Source: Enterococcus italicus DSM 15952
GTDB lineage: Bacteria > Bacillota > Bacilli > Lactobacillales > Enterococcaceae
Direction of reading: 5' to 3'
DNA length: 64,000 nucleotides
NCBI RefSeq assembly: GCF_000185365.1
Contig: NZ_GL622241.1
Span: 48,543 to 112,542, forward strand
The notes under the pieces are model-generated. The model saw nothing but the letters and a program-made list of their open reading frames with translations, was not told where the DNA came from and searched no databases. A program made the translations under genes and the position numbers. Shown one piece after another: positions 44,951-54,937 of this stretch; positions within the stretch are counted from its first letter, which is position 1, and each line of letters starts with the position of its first letter.

Positions 44951-45907
44951 ATGATTCATTATTACGCTCTTAATCAAGATCAGTTAAAAAAACAGGATGC
45001 TGACACGAAAGAAGTTTTTTGGTTACATATTGAGAATCCGACTTCCGACGAGTTGACGACAATTTCTACAAATTACCATTTACCTATGGATTATCTAACT
45101 GCGATCTTAGACGATGCCGAAAATTCTCGGTATGAAGGATTGGAGCAGACGATTTTTGAACGAGCAGCATTATTGCTGTTACAATACCCGCATGCCTTAA
45201 CAAGTCCCAATGGCTATCCTCAATACGAAACCTATCCATTGGCAATCATCTTTACACCTGAAAAAAAAGTCCTAACCGTCTCAAAATATCCGCCGATTTT
45301 TTTCGATGAATTGACCGACGTCTATCTTCAACAAAATGATATGTCTGTCGAAATGAATTTGGTCCTTCAAATTTTATGGAAGCTTGTTTTGTCTTTTAAC
45401 CGTTATCTGAAAAAAATAAAGTTGCAATTATCAGAGCTAGAAGGCCAAATCAAAGTATCCACTGAAAATAAGCAATTGTATCAAATGTTAGACATTCAAA
45501 AAAGTTTGGTATTAATTGAATCAGCTACAAAAAACAACTTAGCAACTCTATCTGATTTCTCGGAGATTGCTTTACTGAAAAAAAATCATGCCGTACACAA
45601 TCACTTACAAGATGTCCTAATAGAAACAAAGCAAGCAGTAACCTCTGCTACAATTCATCTGCGTTTAGTCAGCCAAATTACCGATACCTTCTCAGCGATT
45701 GTTTCAAATAATTTGAATAACGTCATGAAAATCCTCACTTCGTTAACACTAGTCTTAACCATTCCTACGATAATCGGAGGAATATACGGAATGAATGTCT
45801 CTCTTCCATTTGCCAACTCAAAGGGAGCTTTTTGGCTCATTGCTGGCGGAACTGTTTTGCTTTGCGTCCTTGCCATGCGCTATCTTAAAAAGAAAAATCT
45901 TTTGTAA
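44951..45907 (+). CDS. corA: CorA-family magnesium transporter
   Basis: A 318-residue CorA protein. A large cytoplasmic N-terminal domain (about 1-255) and long stalk helix are followed by two C-terminal membrane segments; YGMN after the first is the invariant pore motif. It carries Mg2+, and sometimes Co2+ or Ni2+, into the cell as a pentamer. ATG 44951 follows AGGAGG. A 38-residue membrane protein gene follows on the same strand. Confidence 0.93.
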   Translation: MIHYYALNQDQLKKQDADTKEVFWLHIENPTSDELTTISTNYHLPMDYLTAILDDAENSRYEGLEQTIFERAALLLLQYPHALTSPNGYPQYETYPLAIIFTPEKKVLTVSKYPPIFFDELTDVYLQQNDMSVEMNLVLQILWKLVLSFNRYLKKIKLQLSELEGQIKVSTENKQLYQMLDIQKSLVLIESATKNNLATLSDFSEIALLKKNHAVHNHLQDVLIETKQAVTSATIHLRLVSQITDTFSAIVSNNLNNVMKILTSLTLVLTIPTIIGGIYGMNVSLPFANSKGAFWLIAGGTVLLCVLAMRYLKKKNLL

Positions 45908-45980
45908 TTCTCCCCTCTGGCTTGAGTTATCGTATAGAAGGTTGTAAAATGACTCTAATGACAAAAAAAGGATGAATACA

Positions 45981-46097
45981 ATGAGCGAAAAAAAGAAAAA
46001 AAGTAGATTTGCTAAAATTACGATGGTGGTTGTTTGGACCATGTTAATTCTTACAATTGGATCGATTGTTCTGGGTGCTATTACAAGTATTCAATAA
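45981..46097 (+). CDS. DUF4044-like small membrane protein
   Basis: A 38-residue protein: a basic N terminus (MSEKKKKSRFAK) then one membrane span (ITMVVVWTMLILTIGSIVLG). It looks like the DUF4044 family of tiny membrane proteins of lactic acid bacteria, whose role is unknown. I prefer ATG 45981, nine bases from AAAAAGG, over ATG 45972. A strong terminator follows at once. Confidence 0.72.
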   Translation: MSEKKKKSRFAKITMVVVWTMLILTIGSIVLGAITSIQ

Positions 46098-46101
46098 AAG
46101 A

Positions 46102-46145
46102 GAAGCTGAAACGATGGCAAAAAAATCGTTTCAGCTTCTTTTTTT
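46102..46145. terminator. bidirectional terminator between the DUF4044-like gene and recN
   Basis: A perfect 14-pair stem GAAGCTGAAACGAT / ATCGTTTCAGCTTC (46102-46115, 46125-46138) followed by seven T residues; the reverse strand also has a T-rich tail. Confidence 0.85.
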
Positions 46146-46168
46146 ATCTCTCAATCGGCTAAAATTTG

Positions 46169-47854
46169 CTATCTGTTACTTTTTTGAGCTAATCGTAAGA
46201 GCTCTTTTGCATGCTCTTTTGTTAACGTCGTGACTTCAGCACCAGCTAACATGCGGGCAATTTCTTCCACGCGTTCCTCTTTCGTCAGTTCAACGACGGT
46301 GGTCTTGGTTCGATTATTCTGAACCGTCTTTGAGATAAAATATTGAAAATCAGCAAAAGCCGCAACTTGAGGCAAATGCGTAATACATAGAACTTGCGAG
46401 CGGCGACCAATTTGCGAAATTTTTTCAGCAATTGCTTGGGCTACTCGTCCACTCACACCAGTATCTACTTCATCAAAGACAATACTTGTTAATTCCTGAC
46501 TCGTTGAAAAGACCGTCTTTAAGGCTAGTAAAATCCTAGATATCTCACCACCACTAGCTACTTTTTCTAGTGGGCGCAACGGCTCACCTGGATTAGCAGA
46601 TAAATAGAACAAAACGTCATCTTTTCCAAATTCGTTGTATCCTTGAGATAGCGCCTCAAAACGGACGGCAAATTGCGTATGCTCCATGTACAGTTCACGT
46701 AACTCGTTCATGATTGCTTTTTCTAAACGACGCGAAATTTCTTTACGATTTTCATGCAGGATTGCTGCTTTTTTCGCTACCTGCTCCTCTTTCTCTTTTA
46801 ATAGCGATTCAAGCTGATCAAGCTGCCCATCGGATTGTGCGGTCTCTAATAGTTCAAGGGAAATCTTCTCATAGTACGCTAAAATAAATTCTACTGACTC
46901 ACCATACTTTCTTTTAAGCTGATGAATGATCTCCAGTCGATCCTCGATTTGATGCAAGCGTTGCTCATCAAACTCAAGTAGGTCCATTTGACGGGACAAA
47001 TCAGCTGCAACATCTTGTAGTTGATAATAAACAGTTGTTAGTGACTCTGACAATAATTCATACTCTTTCCCAAACGACGCCACGCTTTCTAATTCATTCG
47101 CTGCCAGACTCACATTGTCTAAGACACCATGATCATCAGTACTAAGTAGCTGATGTACACTTGCAAATGCATCAACTATTTTTTGAAAGTTTAGTAATTT
47201 GTCACGTTCTTCACTTAAAGACTCTTCCTCACCAGAAACCAATTCTGCCTGCTCAATTTCATCAACTTGATACCGTAACATATCCAATCTTTGAACATAG
47301 GACTGTTCATTTTTCTTGCGAGAAAGTACTGTTTTGGCTAATGCTTGCCATTCTTTATACAAGGCTTTGTATTCTGTGAGAGCAAGCTGAAAGTCACTAC
47401 CACCAAATTCATCTAGCAAGCGCTGGTGTTGATCGGCCTGTAAGAGTGATTGATGTTCATTTTGACCTTGTATATCCACCAAAAAACGACCAATGCGTTT
47501 TAAATTGGCCAATGTCATGACATGGCCGTTGACACGACAAATTGACTTGCCATTCAGCGCAATGTCGCGCTGTACGACCAGATAGTCTTCTTCTTGATTC
47601 ACTAGTAGTTCTTGCATAAGGGCAAAAAATTGTGGGTTTTTCGGCCAGTCAAAAACGCCTTCTAGATGGCAGCGATCTGCCCCCTGACGAATCACATCGA
47701 CCGAAGCACGGCTACCTGCTAAAAGACCTAGCGCATCAATAATAATCGATTTTCCTGCACCTGTTTCACCTGTCAATGTCGTCATGCCTTCATGAAAAGA
47801 AAGCGTCAACGACTCGATAATCGCAAAATTTTCAATCGTCATTTCGATTAACAT
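46169..47854 (-). CDS. recN: DNA repair protein RecN
   Basis: A 561-residue SMC-like ATPase. The Walker A loop GETGAGKSIIIDALG (about 31-45) and the C-terminal signature ASGGEISRI with SIVFDEVDTG (Walker B) flank a long coiled coil. RecN gathers double-strand breaks for recombination. It is the last gene of the folD-recN transcription unit, 15 bases after argR. Confidence 0.96.
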   Translation of the reverse strand: MLIEMTIENFAIIESLTLSFHEGMTTLTGETGAGKSIIIDALGLLAGSRASVDVIRQGADRCHLEGVFDWPKNPQFFALMQELLVNQEEDYLVVQRDIALNGKSICRVNGHVMTLANLKRIGRFLVDIQGQNEHQSLLQADQHQRLLDEFGGSDFQLALTEYKALYKEWQALAKTVLSRKKNEQSYVQRLDMLRYQVDEIEQAELVSGEEESLSEERDKLLNFQKIVDAFASVHQLLSTDDHGVLDNVSLAANELESVASFGKEYELLSESLTTVYYQLQDVAADLSRQMDLLEFDEQRLHQIEDRLEIIHQLKRKYGESVEFILAYYEKISLELLETAQSDGQLDQLESLLKEKEEQVAKKAAILHENRKEISRRLEKAIMNELRELYMEHTQFAVRFEALSQGYNEFGKDDVLFYLSANPGEPLRPLEKVASGGEISRILLALKTVFSTSQELTSIVFDEVDTGVSGRVAQAIAEKISQIGRRSQVLCITHLPQVAAFADFQYFISKTVQNNRTKTTVVELTKEERVEEIARMLAGAEVTTLTKEHAKELLRLAQKSNR

Positions 47855-47869
47855 TTGCTCACCAACCTT

Positions 47870-48322
47870 TTAGTGCTCGTATTGTTTTAACCATGTAAAC
47901 AAGTTATTACATGCCTCTTGTGAGTTTGAAATCATCAATACTTTGTCATCATCTGTTAAAATGCCAAATAAATCATCGTTGTATTGACGATCAATTAGTG
48001 GTGCAATGGCTACTGCATTACCTGGAATTGTCTGTAACAGAACAAATTTGTCCATCTTTTTAACATGAATAAAGGCGTTTTTTAATAATTTATCTAATTT
48101 CATCGCCTGTTCTTCTTCATTTTGAGCAGGAAGACTATAGCGGTACCCACCCAATTCTGAAGGGACTTTGACTAATTTTAATTCTTTTATATCTCTTGAG
48201 ACAGTTGCTTGCGTCACATGAATGCCACGTTCTTGCAGCACTTGCACAAACTGTTCTTGTTTTTGGATGTCCATCTCTAGCAACAGTCGCGTAATTAGAC
48301 GATGCCGTTCTTTTTTTTTCAT
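47870..48322 (-). CDS. argR: arginine repressor ArgR family regulator
   Basis: A 150-residue ArgR/AhrC protein. The N-terminal winged helix has HVTQATVSRDIKELKLVKV (about 35-53); the C-terminal domain has TIPGNAVAIAPLIDR and GILTDDDKVLMI, forming hexamers with arginine. ArgR next to recN is a conserved Firmicutes arrangement. ATG 48322 is behind AAGGAGGG. Confidence 0.95.
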   Translation of the reverse strand: MKKKERHRLITRLLLEMDIQKQEQFVQVLQERGIHVTQATVSRDIKELKLVKVPSELGGYRYSLPAQNEEEQAMKLDKLLKNAFIHVKKMDKFVLLQTIPGNAVAIAPLIDRQYNDDLFGILTDDDKVLMISNSQEACNNLFTWLKQYEH

Positions 48323-48429
48323 CCGCGTCCCTCCTTCTATTTCTCACTTATGATAGCGTATTTTTTGCTTATTGAAAAGGTCTATTAGAAAGCATGAAAG
48401 AAAACTAATTGTTCGTGATTTTTGGGAAA

Positions 48430-48508
48430 AAGAAAAAATACATATCACAAATGGCTTCATCCATTTTACTCAAATGGTTTTACCTTTCGTGTAACATGTA
48501 TTTTCACT
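48430..48508 (-). terminator. possible attenuator or terminator after tlyA
   Basis: On the minus strand AAAATACAT near 48500 pairs with ATGTATTTT near 48435, enclosing partial ACCATTT / AAATGG pairing, and a T run follows. It lies in the 189-base gap between tlyA and argR, where no gene is seen. Confidence 0.4.
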
Positions 48509-48511
48509 TCT

Positions 48512-49327
48512 TTAAGTTAATTGATTGTGTGCTTCAGTAACGACATCGTCAATGGAAACAGTTGAAGCTATTTGGCCTTTTTGGCTAGCTTTTTTCAAAT
48601 GAATCAAAAACTCAATGTTGCCTTCCCCACCTGTAATTGGTGAATAGGACAAATTTTCTACATCAAAGCATTCATTCGTGGCAAACGAAACAATCATCTC
48701 AATCACTGCTCGATGCGTCTGCGGATCGCGGACTATTCCGTGCTTCCCTACAGCTTCACGGCCAGCTTCAAATTGAGGCTTAATCAATGCCATCACATCA
48801 CCTCTATCAAGCAAAATCTGATGCAACGTCGGCAAGATTAATTTTAATGAAATAAATGATACATCAATTGTAGCGACTTCTGGCGTACCAAATTGAAAAT
48901 CCGCAGGTGTTGCATAGCGAAAATTCATGCGCTCCATGACAACGACGCGTTCATCTTGACGCAACTTCCATGCCAATTGGTTGTATCCTACATCCAAGGC
49001 ATAACTTAATACAGCCCCATTTTGCAATGCTACATCCGTAAACCCCCCGGTCGAGGCACCAATATCAAGAACACGCTTGTCCTTCACTGAGAAATCAAAT
49101 TGTTTTAAGGCCTTCTCCAACTTTAAGCCACCTCTTGAAACATATGGTAACTTTTTGCCTTTTATTTCAAGAATTGTTTGATTGTCTATCTTCTCGCCTG
49201 GTTTATCAAGACGTTCTTTATTTTTTTCGATATAGACTAGCCCCGCCATAACACCTCGTTTGGCTTGCTCTCGTGTTTCAAATAACCCTTGTTGAACAGC
49301 TAAAACATCTACCCGTTCTTTCTTCAT
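48512..49327 (-). CDS. tlyA: TlyA family rRNA 2'-O-methyltransferase
   Basis: A 271-residue protein with an N-terminal S4 RNA-binding domain (about 1-65) and an FtsJ-like methyltransferase domain. VLDIGASTGGFTDVALQNGA is the S-adenosylmethionine site and LIKPQFEAG a catalytic segment. The family (also YqxC) includes rRNA methyltransferases and proteins formerly annotated as hemolysins. It lies between ispA and argR. Confidence 0.92.
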   Translation of the reverse strand: MKKERVDVLAVQQGLFETREQAKRGVMAGLVYIEKNKERLDKPGEKIDNQTILEIKGKKLPYVSRGGLKLEKALKQFDFSVKDKRVLDIGASTGGFTDVALQNGAVLSYALDVGYNQLAWKLRQDERVVVMERMNFRYATPADFQFGTPEVATIDVSFISLKLILPTLHQILLDRGDVMALIKPQFEAGREAVGKHGIVRDPQTHRAVIEMIVSFATNECFDVENLSYSPITGGEGNIEFLIHLKKASQKGQIASTVSIDDVVTEAHNQLT

Positions 49328-49343
49328 CGTTTTCCTCTTTCTA

Positions 49344-50213
49344 TCATAAAGTGAACTTTTCCATCATTGCTTCTAATGCATCCGTCTGATAGCCTTTTTC
49401 AGCAAAGTCTTGTACAATCGACCGTGCCTCGTTCACTTGCTTGGTTAACTCGTCTTTTGCTTTTTGGATACCCAATAATTGCGGATAGGTACTTTTTTGT
49501 AAGACACTGTCTCGATGGGCTGTCTTTCCAAGTTCTTCAGTGGTAGCTAAGACATCTAACAAATCATCTTTAATTTGAAAAGCCAGTCCTAGTTTACGTG
49601 CAAAACTATCTAACTGCGCTTGCTCTTTGGCTGAAGCCCCACCGATAATGCCACCAGCGATCACCGAAAAACGAATCAACTCGCCTGTTTTTCGTGCATG
49701 AATTCCTTGCAATTGTTCAAGTGACAGTTGTTTTCCCTCTGCTTCAATGTCCGCAGCCTGACCTGCCACCATCCCCAATGTTCCGGCCGTTTGAGCAAGC
49801 AAAGTCAGACAGGCAACTTTCTTGTCATCGGCTAGTTCCGCTTGGCCTAACACTTGAAAGGCTAAAGTCAATAGTCCATCACCTGCTAAAATCGCTAGTG
49901 CTTCACCAAACACTTTATGATTGGTTGGCTTTCCTCTTCTTAAGTCATCATTATCCATTGCTGGCAGATCATCATGAATTAATGAGTACGTATGAACCAA
50001 TTCAACCGCCGCAGCAACTTGGCACACCGCCTGCGACACATTCTTTTGATACAACGCATATGTACTAGCCAAAAGCAGCGGTCGAATTCGTTTCCCACCA
50101 GCCTCAACTGAATAACGCATACTTTCAGCCAATTGTTCCTCATTGGTTTGTTCACTAATTGCAGTAAGCATCGTCATTTCGACGGACTCTAAGAAGGCTT
50201 TCGTTTCGATCAT
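49344..50213 (-). CDS. ispA: farnesyl diphosphate synthase (polyprenyl synthetase)
   Basis: A 289-residue short-chain prenyl synthase. The first aspartate motif is in [14 protein letters not shown] and the second is DDLLD in [16 protein letters not shown] and HDDLP are also conserved. It condenses isopentenyl and dimethylallyl diphosphates to farnesyl diphosphate, feeding undecaprenyl phosphate for wall synthesis. It overlaps xseB by four bases. Confidence 0.94.
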   Translation of the reverse strand: MIETKAFLESVEMTMLTAISEQTNEEQLAESMRYSVEAGGKRIRPLLLASTYALYQKNVSQAVCQVAAAVELVHTYSLIHDDLPAMDNDDLRRGKPTNHKVFGEALAILAGDGLLTLAFQVLGQAELADDKKVACLTLLAQTAGTLGMVAGQAADIEAEGKQLSLEQLQGIHARKTGELIRFSVIAGGIIGGASAKEQAQLDSFARKLGLAFQIKDDLLDVLATTEELGKTAHRDSVLQKSTYPQLLGIQKAKDELTKQVNEARSIVQDFAEKGYQTDALEAMMEKFTL

Positions 50214-50431
50214 TTAGCATCGCCTTCTTCAAAAGGAACTTCTTCGTTGTTATCCGTCATTAGTTTTGTTAATGTTTTTTCTGCATTTTCCAATGTTTCC
50301 TTGCATTGTTTGCTTAAAACCATCCCTTGCTGAAAAACATCAAGTGCTTCTTCTAATGGCACATCGCCTTGCTCAAGGCGTGCGACAATTTTTTCTAATT
50401 CTGCTAATGATTCTTCAAATGTTGCGGTCAT
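50210..50431 (-). CDS. xseB: exodeoxyribonuclease VII small subunit
   Basis: A 73-residue helical hairpin protein with the family pattern [20 protein letters not shown]. It is the small subunit of exonuclease VII, which degrades single-stranded DNA from both ends. Four-base overlaps with xseA before it and ispA after it indicate translational coupling. Confidence 0.95.
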   Translation of the reverse strand: MTATFEESLAELEKIVARLEQGDVPLEEALDVFQQGMVLSKQCKETLENAEKTLTKLMTDNNEEVPFEEGDAK

Positions 50432-51768
50432 TCTTTCCCCTCCTCATGCGTTGCCACTACGGTCGTTTGGATTGTGCCATCACTTAGATGAATGGTTAAT
50501 AAATCATCTACAGCGATATCTGCTACCGATTTGACGATTTTGTCATCTTTAGAAACATAGCCATAGCCTCGGTTCATAATCTTCAACGGACTAACCAAAT
50601 CAAGCGATTGAATGGCATGATTGACTCGTTGTGTGTGAGCTAAATACGCTTGATTCATTGCTTTTTTTAAGCGTTCATCTAAATACCGTTGTTCTTGTAT
50701 CTCACGCTCATACACACGCATCAATGGTTGATAGGACAAGCGATTCATCATCACAGTCGCCGATTGTTTTTTTGCGAAAAACACGCTTTGCATTTGCTGA
50801 ATAAGGCGTTGCGAAGCTATATCTAGCTGTTGTGCCTTAGATTCGTACAGACGATTTGGTTGCCGAAAAACATAGGAATGAACGGCTTTTGCGTAGCGTT
50901 GTTTTTGTCTTTCCAGCTGATACAAAAAGGCTTGCTGCACCCTCATTTTTATTTCTTCTACTCTCAGTAGCTCCTGACTTAAAACAGGTACGGCTAGTTC
51001 AGCTGCCGCAGTCGGTGTCGCAGCACGGACATCAGCAACCAAATCAGCAATTGTCGTATCCGTCTCGTGACCCACTGACGAGATAATTGGCGTCTTGGCC
51101 GCTACGATGGTGCGAGCCAAGTGTTCATCATTAAATGGCCATAAGTCCTCAATCGATCCACCGCCACGACCAATAATCATCGTATCAAACTGTCCATCCT
51201 CTTCCACCCGTTGAATATTCTTAATCAATTCACCGGCAGCTTTTTCCCCTTGAACCACTGTCGGATATAACACAAGTTGCACAATTGGGTAACGTCGGCG
51301 CACTGTCGTAATAATATCCCGGATGACTGCCCCACTAGGTGAAGTCAAAATCGCAATTCGCTTCGGATAAGCTGGTAGGATTTGCTTAGGCAGTTGAAAC
51401 AAGCCTTCTTTGGCTAATTTCTCTTTTAATTGCGCATAAGCTTGATACAATGCTCCCACACCATCTGGCTCCATGTGTTCAATATACAGTTGATAACTTC
51501 CACTCGACTCAAATAAAGATATGCGGCCAATGACCAATACCTTCATCCCTTCCTCTGGTTGGAAGGACAACTTCTGAAATGCTCCCTTAAACATGACCGC
51601 TGAGAGTTTTGCATGTTCATCTTTAAGGCTAAAATACTGATGATTGGGTCTTAAACGAAAATTAGAAATTTCCCCCGTCAGATACACACGTTCTAAGTAA
51701 GGATCTGCATCAAATTTACGCTTTAAGTAGGCGGTCATCGCGGTAATACTTAAATATTGTTCACTCAC
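50428..51768 (-). CDS. xseA: exodeoxyribonuclease VII large subunit
   Basis: A 446-residue catalytic subunit. An N-terminal OB fold ([19 protein letters not shown]) is followed by the nuclease domain with [37 protein letters not shown] and a long coiled coil that binds XseB. It overlaps folD and xseB by four bases each. Confidence 0.96.
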   Translation of the reverse strand: MSEQYLSITAMTAYLKRKFDADPYLERVYLTGEISNFRLRPNHQYFSLKDEHAKLSAVMFKGAFQKLSFQPEEGMKVLVIGRISLFESSGSYQLYIEHMEPDGVGALYQAYAQLKEKLAKEGLFQLPKQILPAYPKRIAILTSPSGAVIRDIITTVRRRYPIVQLVLYPTVVQGEKAAGELIKNIQRVEEDGQFDTMIIGRGGGSIEDLWPFNDEHLARTIVAAKTPIISSVGHETDTTIADLVADVRAATPTAAAELAVPVLSQELLRVEEIKMRVQQAFLYQLERQKQRYAKAVHSYVFRQPNRLYESKAQQLDIASQRLIQQMQSVFFAKKQSATVMMNRLSYQPLMRVYEREIQEQRYLDERLKKAMNQAYLAHTQRVNHAIQSLDLVSPLKIMNRGYGYVSKDDKIVKSVADIAVDDLLTIHLSDGTIQTTVVATHEEGKE

Positions 51769-52616
51769 ACTGCATTCTCCTGCCTTTTGGCTGCTTCGTA
51801 CGTTTGAATCATCAACATGGTGATCGTCATTGGACCAACCCCTTTCGGCACTGGCGTAATAAATGATGTCATTGGTGCCACTTCGTCAAATGCAACATCT
51901 CCAACCAGCTTGCCATCTTGATCGCGATTCATTCCTACATCAATCACAACCGCTCCTGGCTTAACAAATTCTTTGGTAATAAAATTTCCTCGACCAATGG
52001 CCACAATTAAGATGTCAGCCGTTTGGGTCAATGCTGCTAAATCTTCCGTGCGAGAGTGGGCAATCGTTACCGTCGCATGACGGGCCAAAAGTAGTTGCGC
52101 CATGGGTTTTCCGACAATATTACTTCTCCCTACTACAACCACTTTTTTCCCTTCAAGCGGGATGTGGTACGCATCAAACATCTTCATGATGCCATAAGGT
52201 GTACAAGGAATCATTTCGGGCTTCCCTAAAAATAATTTCCCTAAATTTAACGGATGAAAGCCATCGACATCTTTTTTTGGATCAATCGCATCCAACACTT
52301 TCTCTTCATCAATCTGAATCGGTAAAGGCAATTGCACCAAAATACCATGAAACGCTGCATCACGATTGTATTGATCAATTCTTGCCAATAACGCTTCTTC
52401 TGTCACCGAGGCAGGCAGACGATCCACTTTGGAATGAATGCCAATTCGTTTCGCTGCTAGTTCTTTGTTACGGACATACACCTGACTCGCAGGATTGTCA
52501 CCGACTAAGATAACGACCAAGCCCGGTGGATTCTCTAGAGAATCATTGGCGATAGTTTCTTTTAATTCTTGTTGCAATCTTTCTGCTAACCCTTTACCGT
52601 CAATAATTGTTGTCAT
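51765..52616 (-). CDS. folD: methylenetetrahydrofolate dehydrogenase/cyclohydrolase FolD
   Basis: A 283-residue bifunctional enzyme interconverting 5,10-methylene- and 10-formyl-tetrahydrofolate. It shows GILVQLPLP, a KDVDGFHP segment and the NADP loop [17 protein letters not shown], with [10 protein letters not shown] near the C terminus. It heads folD-xseA-xseB-ispA-tlyA-argR-recN, with an extended -10 (TGG then TAAAAT, 52646-52651) upstream. Confidence 0.97.
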   Translation of the reverse strand: MTTIIDGKGLAERLQQELKETIANDSLENPPGLVVILVGDNPASQVYVRNKELAAKRIGIHSKVDRLPASVTEEALLARIDQYNRDAAFHGILVQLPLPIQIDEEKVLDAIDPKKDVDGFHPLNLGKLFLGKPEMIPCTPYGIMKMFDAYHIPLEGKKVVVVGRSNIVGKPMAQLLLARHATVTIAHSRTEDLAALTQTADILIVAIGRGNFITKEFVKPGAVVIDVGMNRDQDGKLVGDVAFDEVAPMTSFITPVPKGVGPMTITMLMIQTYEAAKRQENAV

Positions 52617-52707
52617 AAAACTGCCACACCCCTTTTATTTTTTTCATTTTACCATAGTCATAGTAGAGTGAGTAGAGTTGACTCATTTTTTCTCATTTGA
52701 TAAATCT

Positions 52708-52742
52708 AAAAAGAAGAAGCTGGGCTATTCGCCATCAGCTTC
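52708..52742 (-). terminator. terminator overlapping the nusB stop
   Basis: GAAGCTG / CAGCTTC with an inner GGC / GCC (52716-52742), followed on the minus strand by TTCTTTTTAG. The 5' arm contains the last codons of nusB. Confidence 0.65.
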
Positions 52743-53177
52743 TAATTTGTTATTAATTGAAGACAAGACACCATTTACAAATTTGCGTGATTGATCATCA
52801 CTGAATGTCTTTGTTAATTCAATCGCTTCATTCAAAACAACTTTATTCGGAACATCCTCAGCATGTTGCATCTCAAAAATTGCTAGTCTTAAGATCGTAA
52901 CATCCATTTTCGCCAAGCGACCAATTTTCCAGCCTGGACGCAAAAAAGATTCGATTTCCTTATCAAGTTCATTTTTGTGCTCGCACACACCGGATACCAA
53001 CCAATCAAGATAATCAGGGACAAAGTTTTCTTCCTCTTCATCCAACAAATCATATTGATTCACTTCAATCGCGTGTGCAATCGCATCTTGTTTTGAAAAT
53101 TCTGTACTAAAATCTAGAGGGAATAACGATTGTACTGCCATCTCCCGAATATCATGTCTGGATAATTCTTTACTCAT
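52725..53177 (-). CDS. nusB: transcription antitermination factor NusB
   Basis: About 150 residues, all-helical. LSRHDIREMAVQSLFPLDF at the N terminus binds boxA RNA, and VVLNEAIELTKTFSDDQSRK is the second family segment. NusB with NusE promotes rRNA antitermination. ATG 53177 is six bases from GAGG; it overlaps the yqhY stop by eight bases. Confidence 0.95.
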   Translation of the reverse strand: MSKELSRHDIREMAVQSLFPLDFSTEFSKQDAIAHAIEVNQYDLLDEEEENFVPDYLDWLVSGVCEHKNELDKEIESFLRPGWKIGRLAKMDVTILRLAIFEMQHAEDVPNKVVLNEAIELTKTFSDDQSRKFVNGVLSSINNKLEADGE

Positions 53178-53595
53178 TTTCGTCCTCATCATTTTCAAAT
53201 AATTCATTTAAATCCAACTCTTCAGCCTTTTCAGGAACGATGGCCACCACGTGGATGTTCACTTCCATCAACTCTACATCAGTCATAAATAGCACTTGTT
53301 GCTTCACGCTTTGTTGGATATCCATCGCTACTTTCGGAACGGACACGCCATATTTCATATAGCAATACAAATCCACCTTAATCCCATCTTCGTCAATGGT
53401 CAGATGAACACCCTTGCCATGAGCTTTACGTCCTAATAGTTCATTTAAATTTGTCGTGAATGTGCCTCTCATACCATAAACACCTTCAACAGTAGCCGCA
53501 GCAATACCAATAATTACTTCAATGACTTCAGGCGCAATGACTATTTCACCTAGTTCATGATTCGTATCTAATACGAAGCTTTTTTCTTCAACCAT
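53170..53595 (-). CDS. yqhY: Asp23/YqhY family envelope stress response protein
   Basis: About 141 residues of the Asp23/DUF322 family. The core has GEIVIAPEVIEVIIGIAAA and a VEGVYGMRG segment, then an acidic tail. YqhY in Bacillus is linked to control of acetyl-CoA carboxylase. I start at ATG 53595 behind GGAGG. The usual efp gene is not between this gene and the upstream peptidase; an extended -10 (TGA then TACACT, 53715-53720) lies in the gap. Confidence 0.93.
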   Translation of the reverse strand: MVEEKSFVLDTNHELGEIVIAPEVIEVIIGIAAATVEGVYGMRGTFTTNLNELLGRKAHGKGVHLTIDEDGIKVDLYCYMKYGVSVPKVAMDIQQSVKQQVLFMTDVELMEVNIHVVAIVPEKAEELDLNELFENDEDENE

Positions 53596-53772
53596 TATGA
53601 ATTCCTCCATCTCTTTGCACTTTCGATACTGATATGAAAATACTCCATGCGTTCTCGAAAACCATCCATCATTTTTTAAACTAAACAGAAAGAATGTGCA
53701 AGAACTTCGGTACTAGTGTATCATTTTCTAGCCTTTTTCGCTATAAAAACTACTAGCAGAACTAGCTAACTA

Positions 53773-54837
53773 TTATAAAATCATGAATTCTTTTGAAGAC
53801 TTCGTTAACACTTCATTACCAGTGCTTGTGATTAGCAAGTCATCTTCAATTCGCACGCCACCGATTCCAGGCAAGTAAATTCCGGGTTCATCAGTAATAA
53901 TATTACCTGGAACAAATCGTTTATCCGCACGGAACGATACATTAGGTCCTTCATGAATCTCAAGACCAATGCCATGACCGGTCGAATGACCAAATGCTTC
54001 ACCATAACCAAATGACGCAATATGATCACGGGCAATTGCATCTAGCTCAATACCTGACATACCTGGTTTTGCTGCATCAATCACTTTTAAATTCGCTTCT
54101 AGCACGATTTGGTAGATATCTTTTAGTTTTTGACCTGGATCACCAACGGCAAATGTTCTTGTTTCATCTGAAACGTAGCCGTCATAATAACAACCAAAGT
54201 CAATCGTAATTAAATCGCCTTTTTCAATAACTTTTTCACTGGCAACACCATGTGGCATCGCAGAGCGTAAGCCACTAGCAACAATCGTATCAAATGACAC
54301 ACACGTCGCGCCCAGTGAACGCATATAAAAGTCTAATTGATTGGCTACTTCAATTTCAGTCATCCCTGGTTTGATTGTATTCCAGATATGTTCGATTCCT
54401 TTATCTGCAATTTCGCAAGCTTTTCTGACTGTTTCAACTTCATGATCTTCTTTCATTTCACGCAATTCTTCAATCATACCCGAGATTGGCACTAATTCAG
54501 AGGTTTCGATTAGGTCTTCTAACTGGCCATATTGCGCAAAACTGACAAAGGCTTCCTCAAAACCTAATGATTTAATCCCATCTTTTTGGCAAAGTTGTGC
54601 GACTTCGTCAAAGATTGGGCCTGTATTTTTCACGATTTTATATTCTTGCGCTTGTTTTGCTGCTTGTTCAGTATAACGAAAATCCGTTACAAAATAAGCG
54701 TTTGTCAAGGTAATGACTGCTAAACCAGACGTACCTGTAAAATTGGTTAAATAACGTAAATTGTAAGGACTTGTTATTAAAAAGCCATCAATTCCTTCAT
54801 TTTTCATCGCAGAACGTAATTTTTCTACTCGTGACAT
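53773..54837 (-). CDS. M24 family Xaa-Pro peptidase (YqhT type)
   Basis: About 354 residues. An N-terminal creatinase-like domain (MSRVEKLRSAM, ITSPYNLRYLTNFTG) precedes the pita-bread catalytic domain. Metal ligands are in TIDFGCYYDGYVSDETRT, GHSTGHGIGLEIHEGP, DEPGIYLPG and GVRIEDDLL. It cleaves peptides next to proline in the cytosol; aminopeptidase versus dipeptidase cannot be settled. ATG 54837 follows AGAAGGAAG. Confidence 0.92.
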   Translation of the reverse strand: MSRVEKLRSAMKNEGIDGFLITSPYNLRYLTNFTGTSGLAVITLTNAYFVTDFRYTEQAAKQAQEYKIVKNTGPIFDEVAQLCQKDGIKSLGFEEAFVSFAQYGQLEDLIETSELVPISGMIEELREMKEDHEVETVRKACEIADKGIEHIWNTIKPGMTEIEVANQLDFYMRSLGATCVSFDTIVASGLRSAMPHGVASEKVIEKGDLITIDFGCYYDGYVSDETRTFAVGDPGQKLKDIYQIVLEANLKVIDAAKPGMSGIELDAIARDHIASFGYGEAFGHSTGHGIGLEIHEGPNVSFRADKRFVPGNIITDEPGIYLPGIGGVRIEDDLLITSTGNEVLTKSSKEFMIL

Positions 54838-54907
54838 TGTTCTTCCTTCTTTCATAAAGTAATCTATCTTATTATAACAAACTTTAAACAAATAAGTTAA
54901 AAGACAC

Positions 54908-54937
54908 AAAAAAAGATTGATTTTCATCAATCTTTTT
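54908..54937 (-). terminator. terminator overlapping the manO stop
   Basis: AAAAAGATTGA / TCAATCTTTTT (54910-54920, 54927-54937) with a T tract on the minus strand. The 5' arm includes the last codons of manO. Confidence 0.75.

Noticed and set aside
45818..46042. 74-codon minus-strand frame over the corA end
   Set aside because: It is antisense to corA and to the DUF4044-like gene, and has a low-complexity translation.
54838..54930. 31-residue N-terminal extension of the Xaa-Pro peptidase
   Set aside because: It covers the promoter and ribosome site; the family starts at MSRVEKL.
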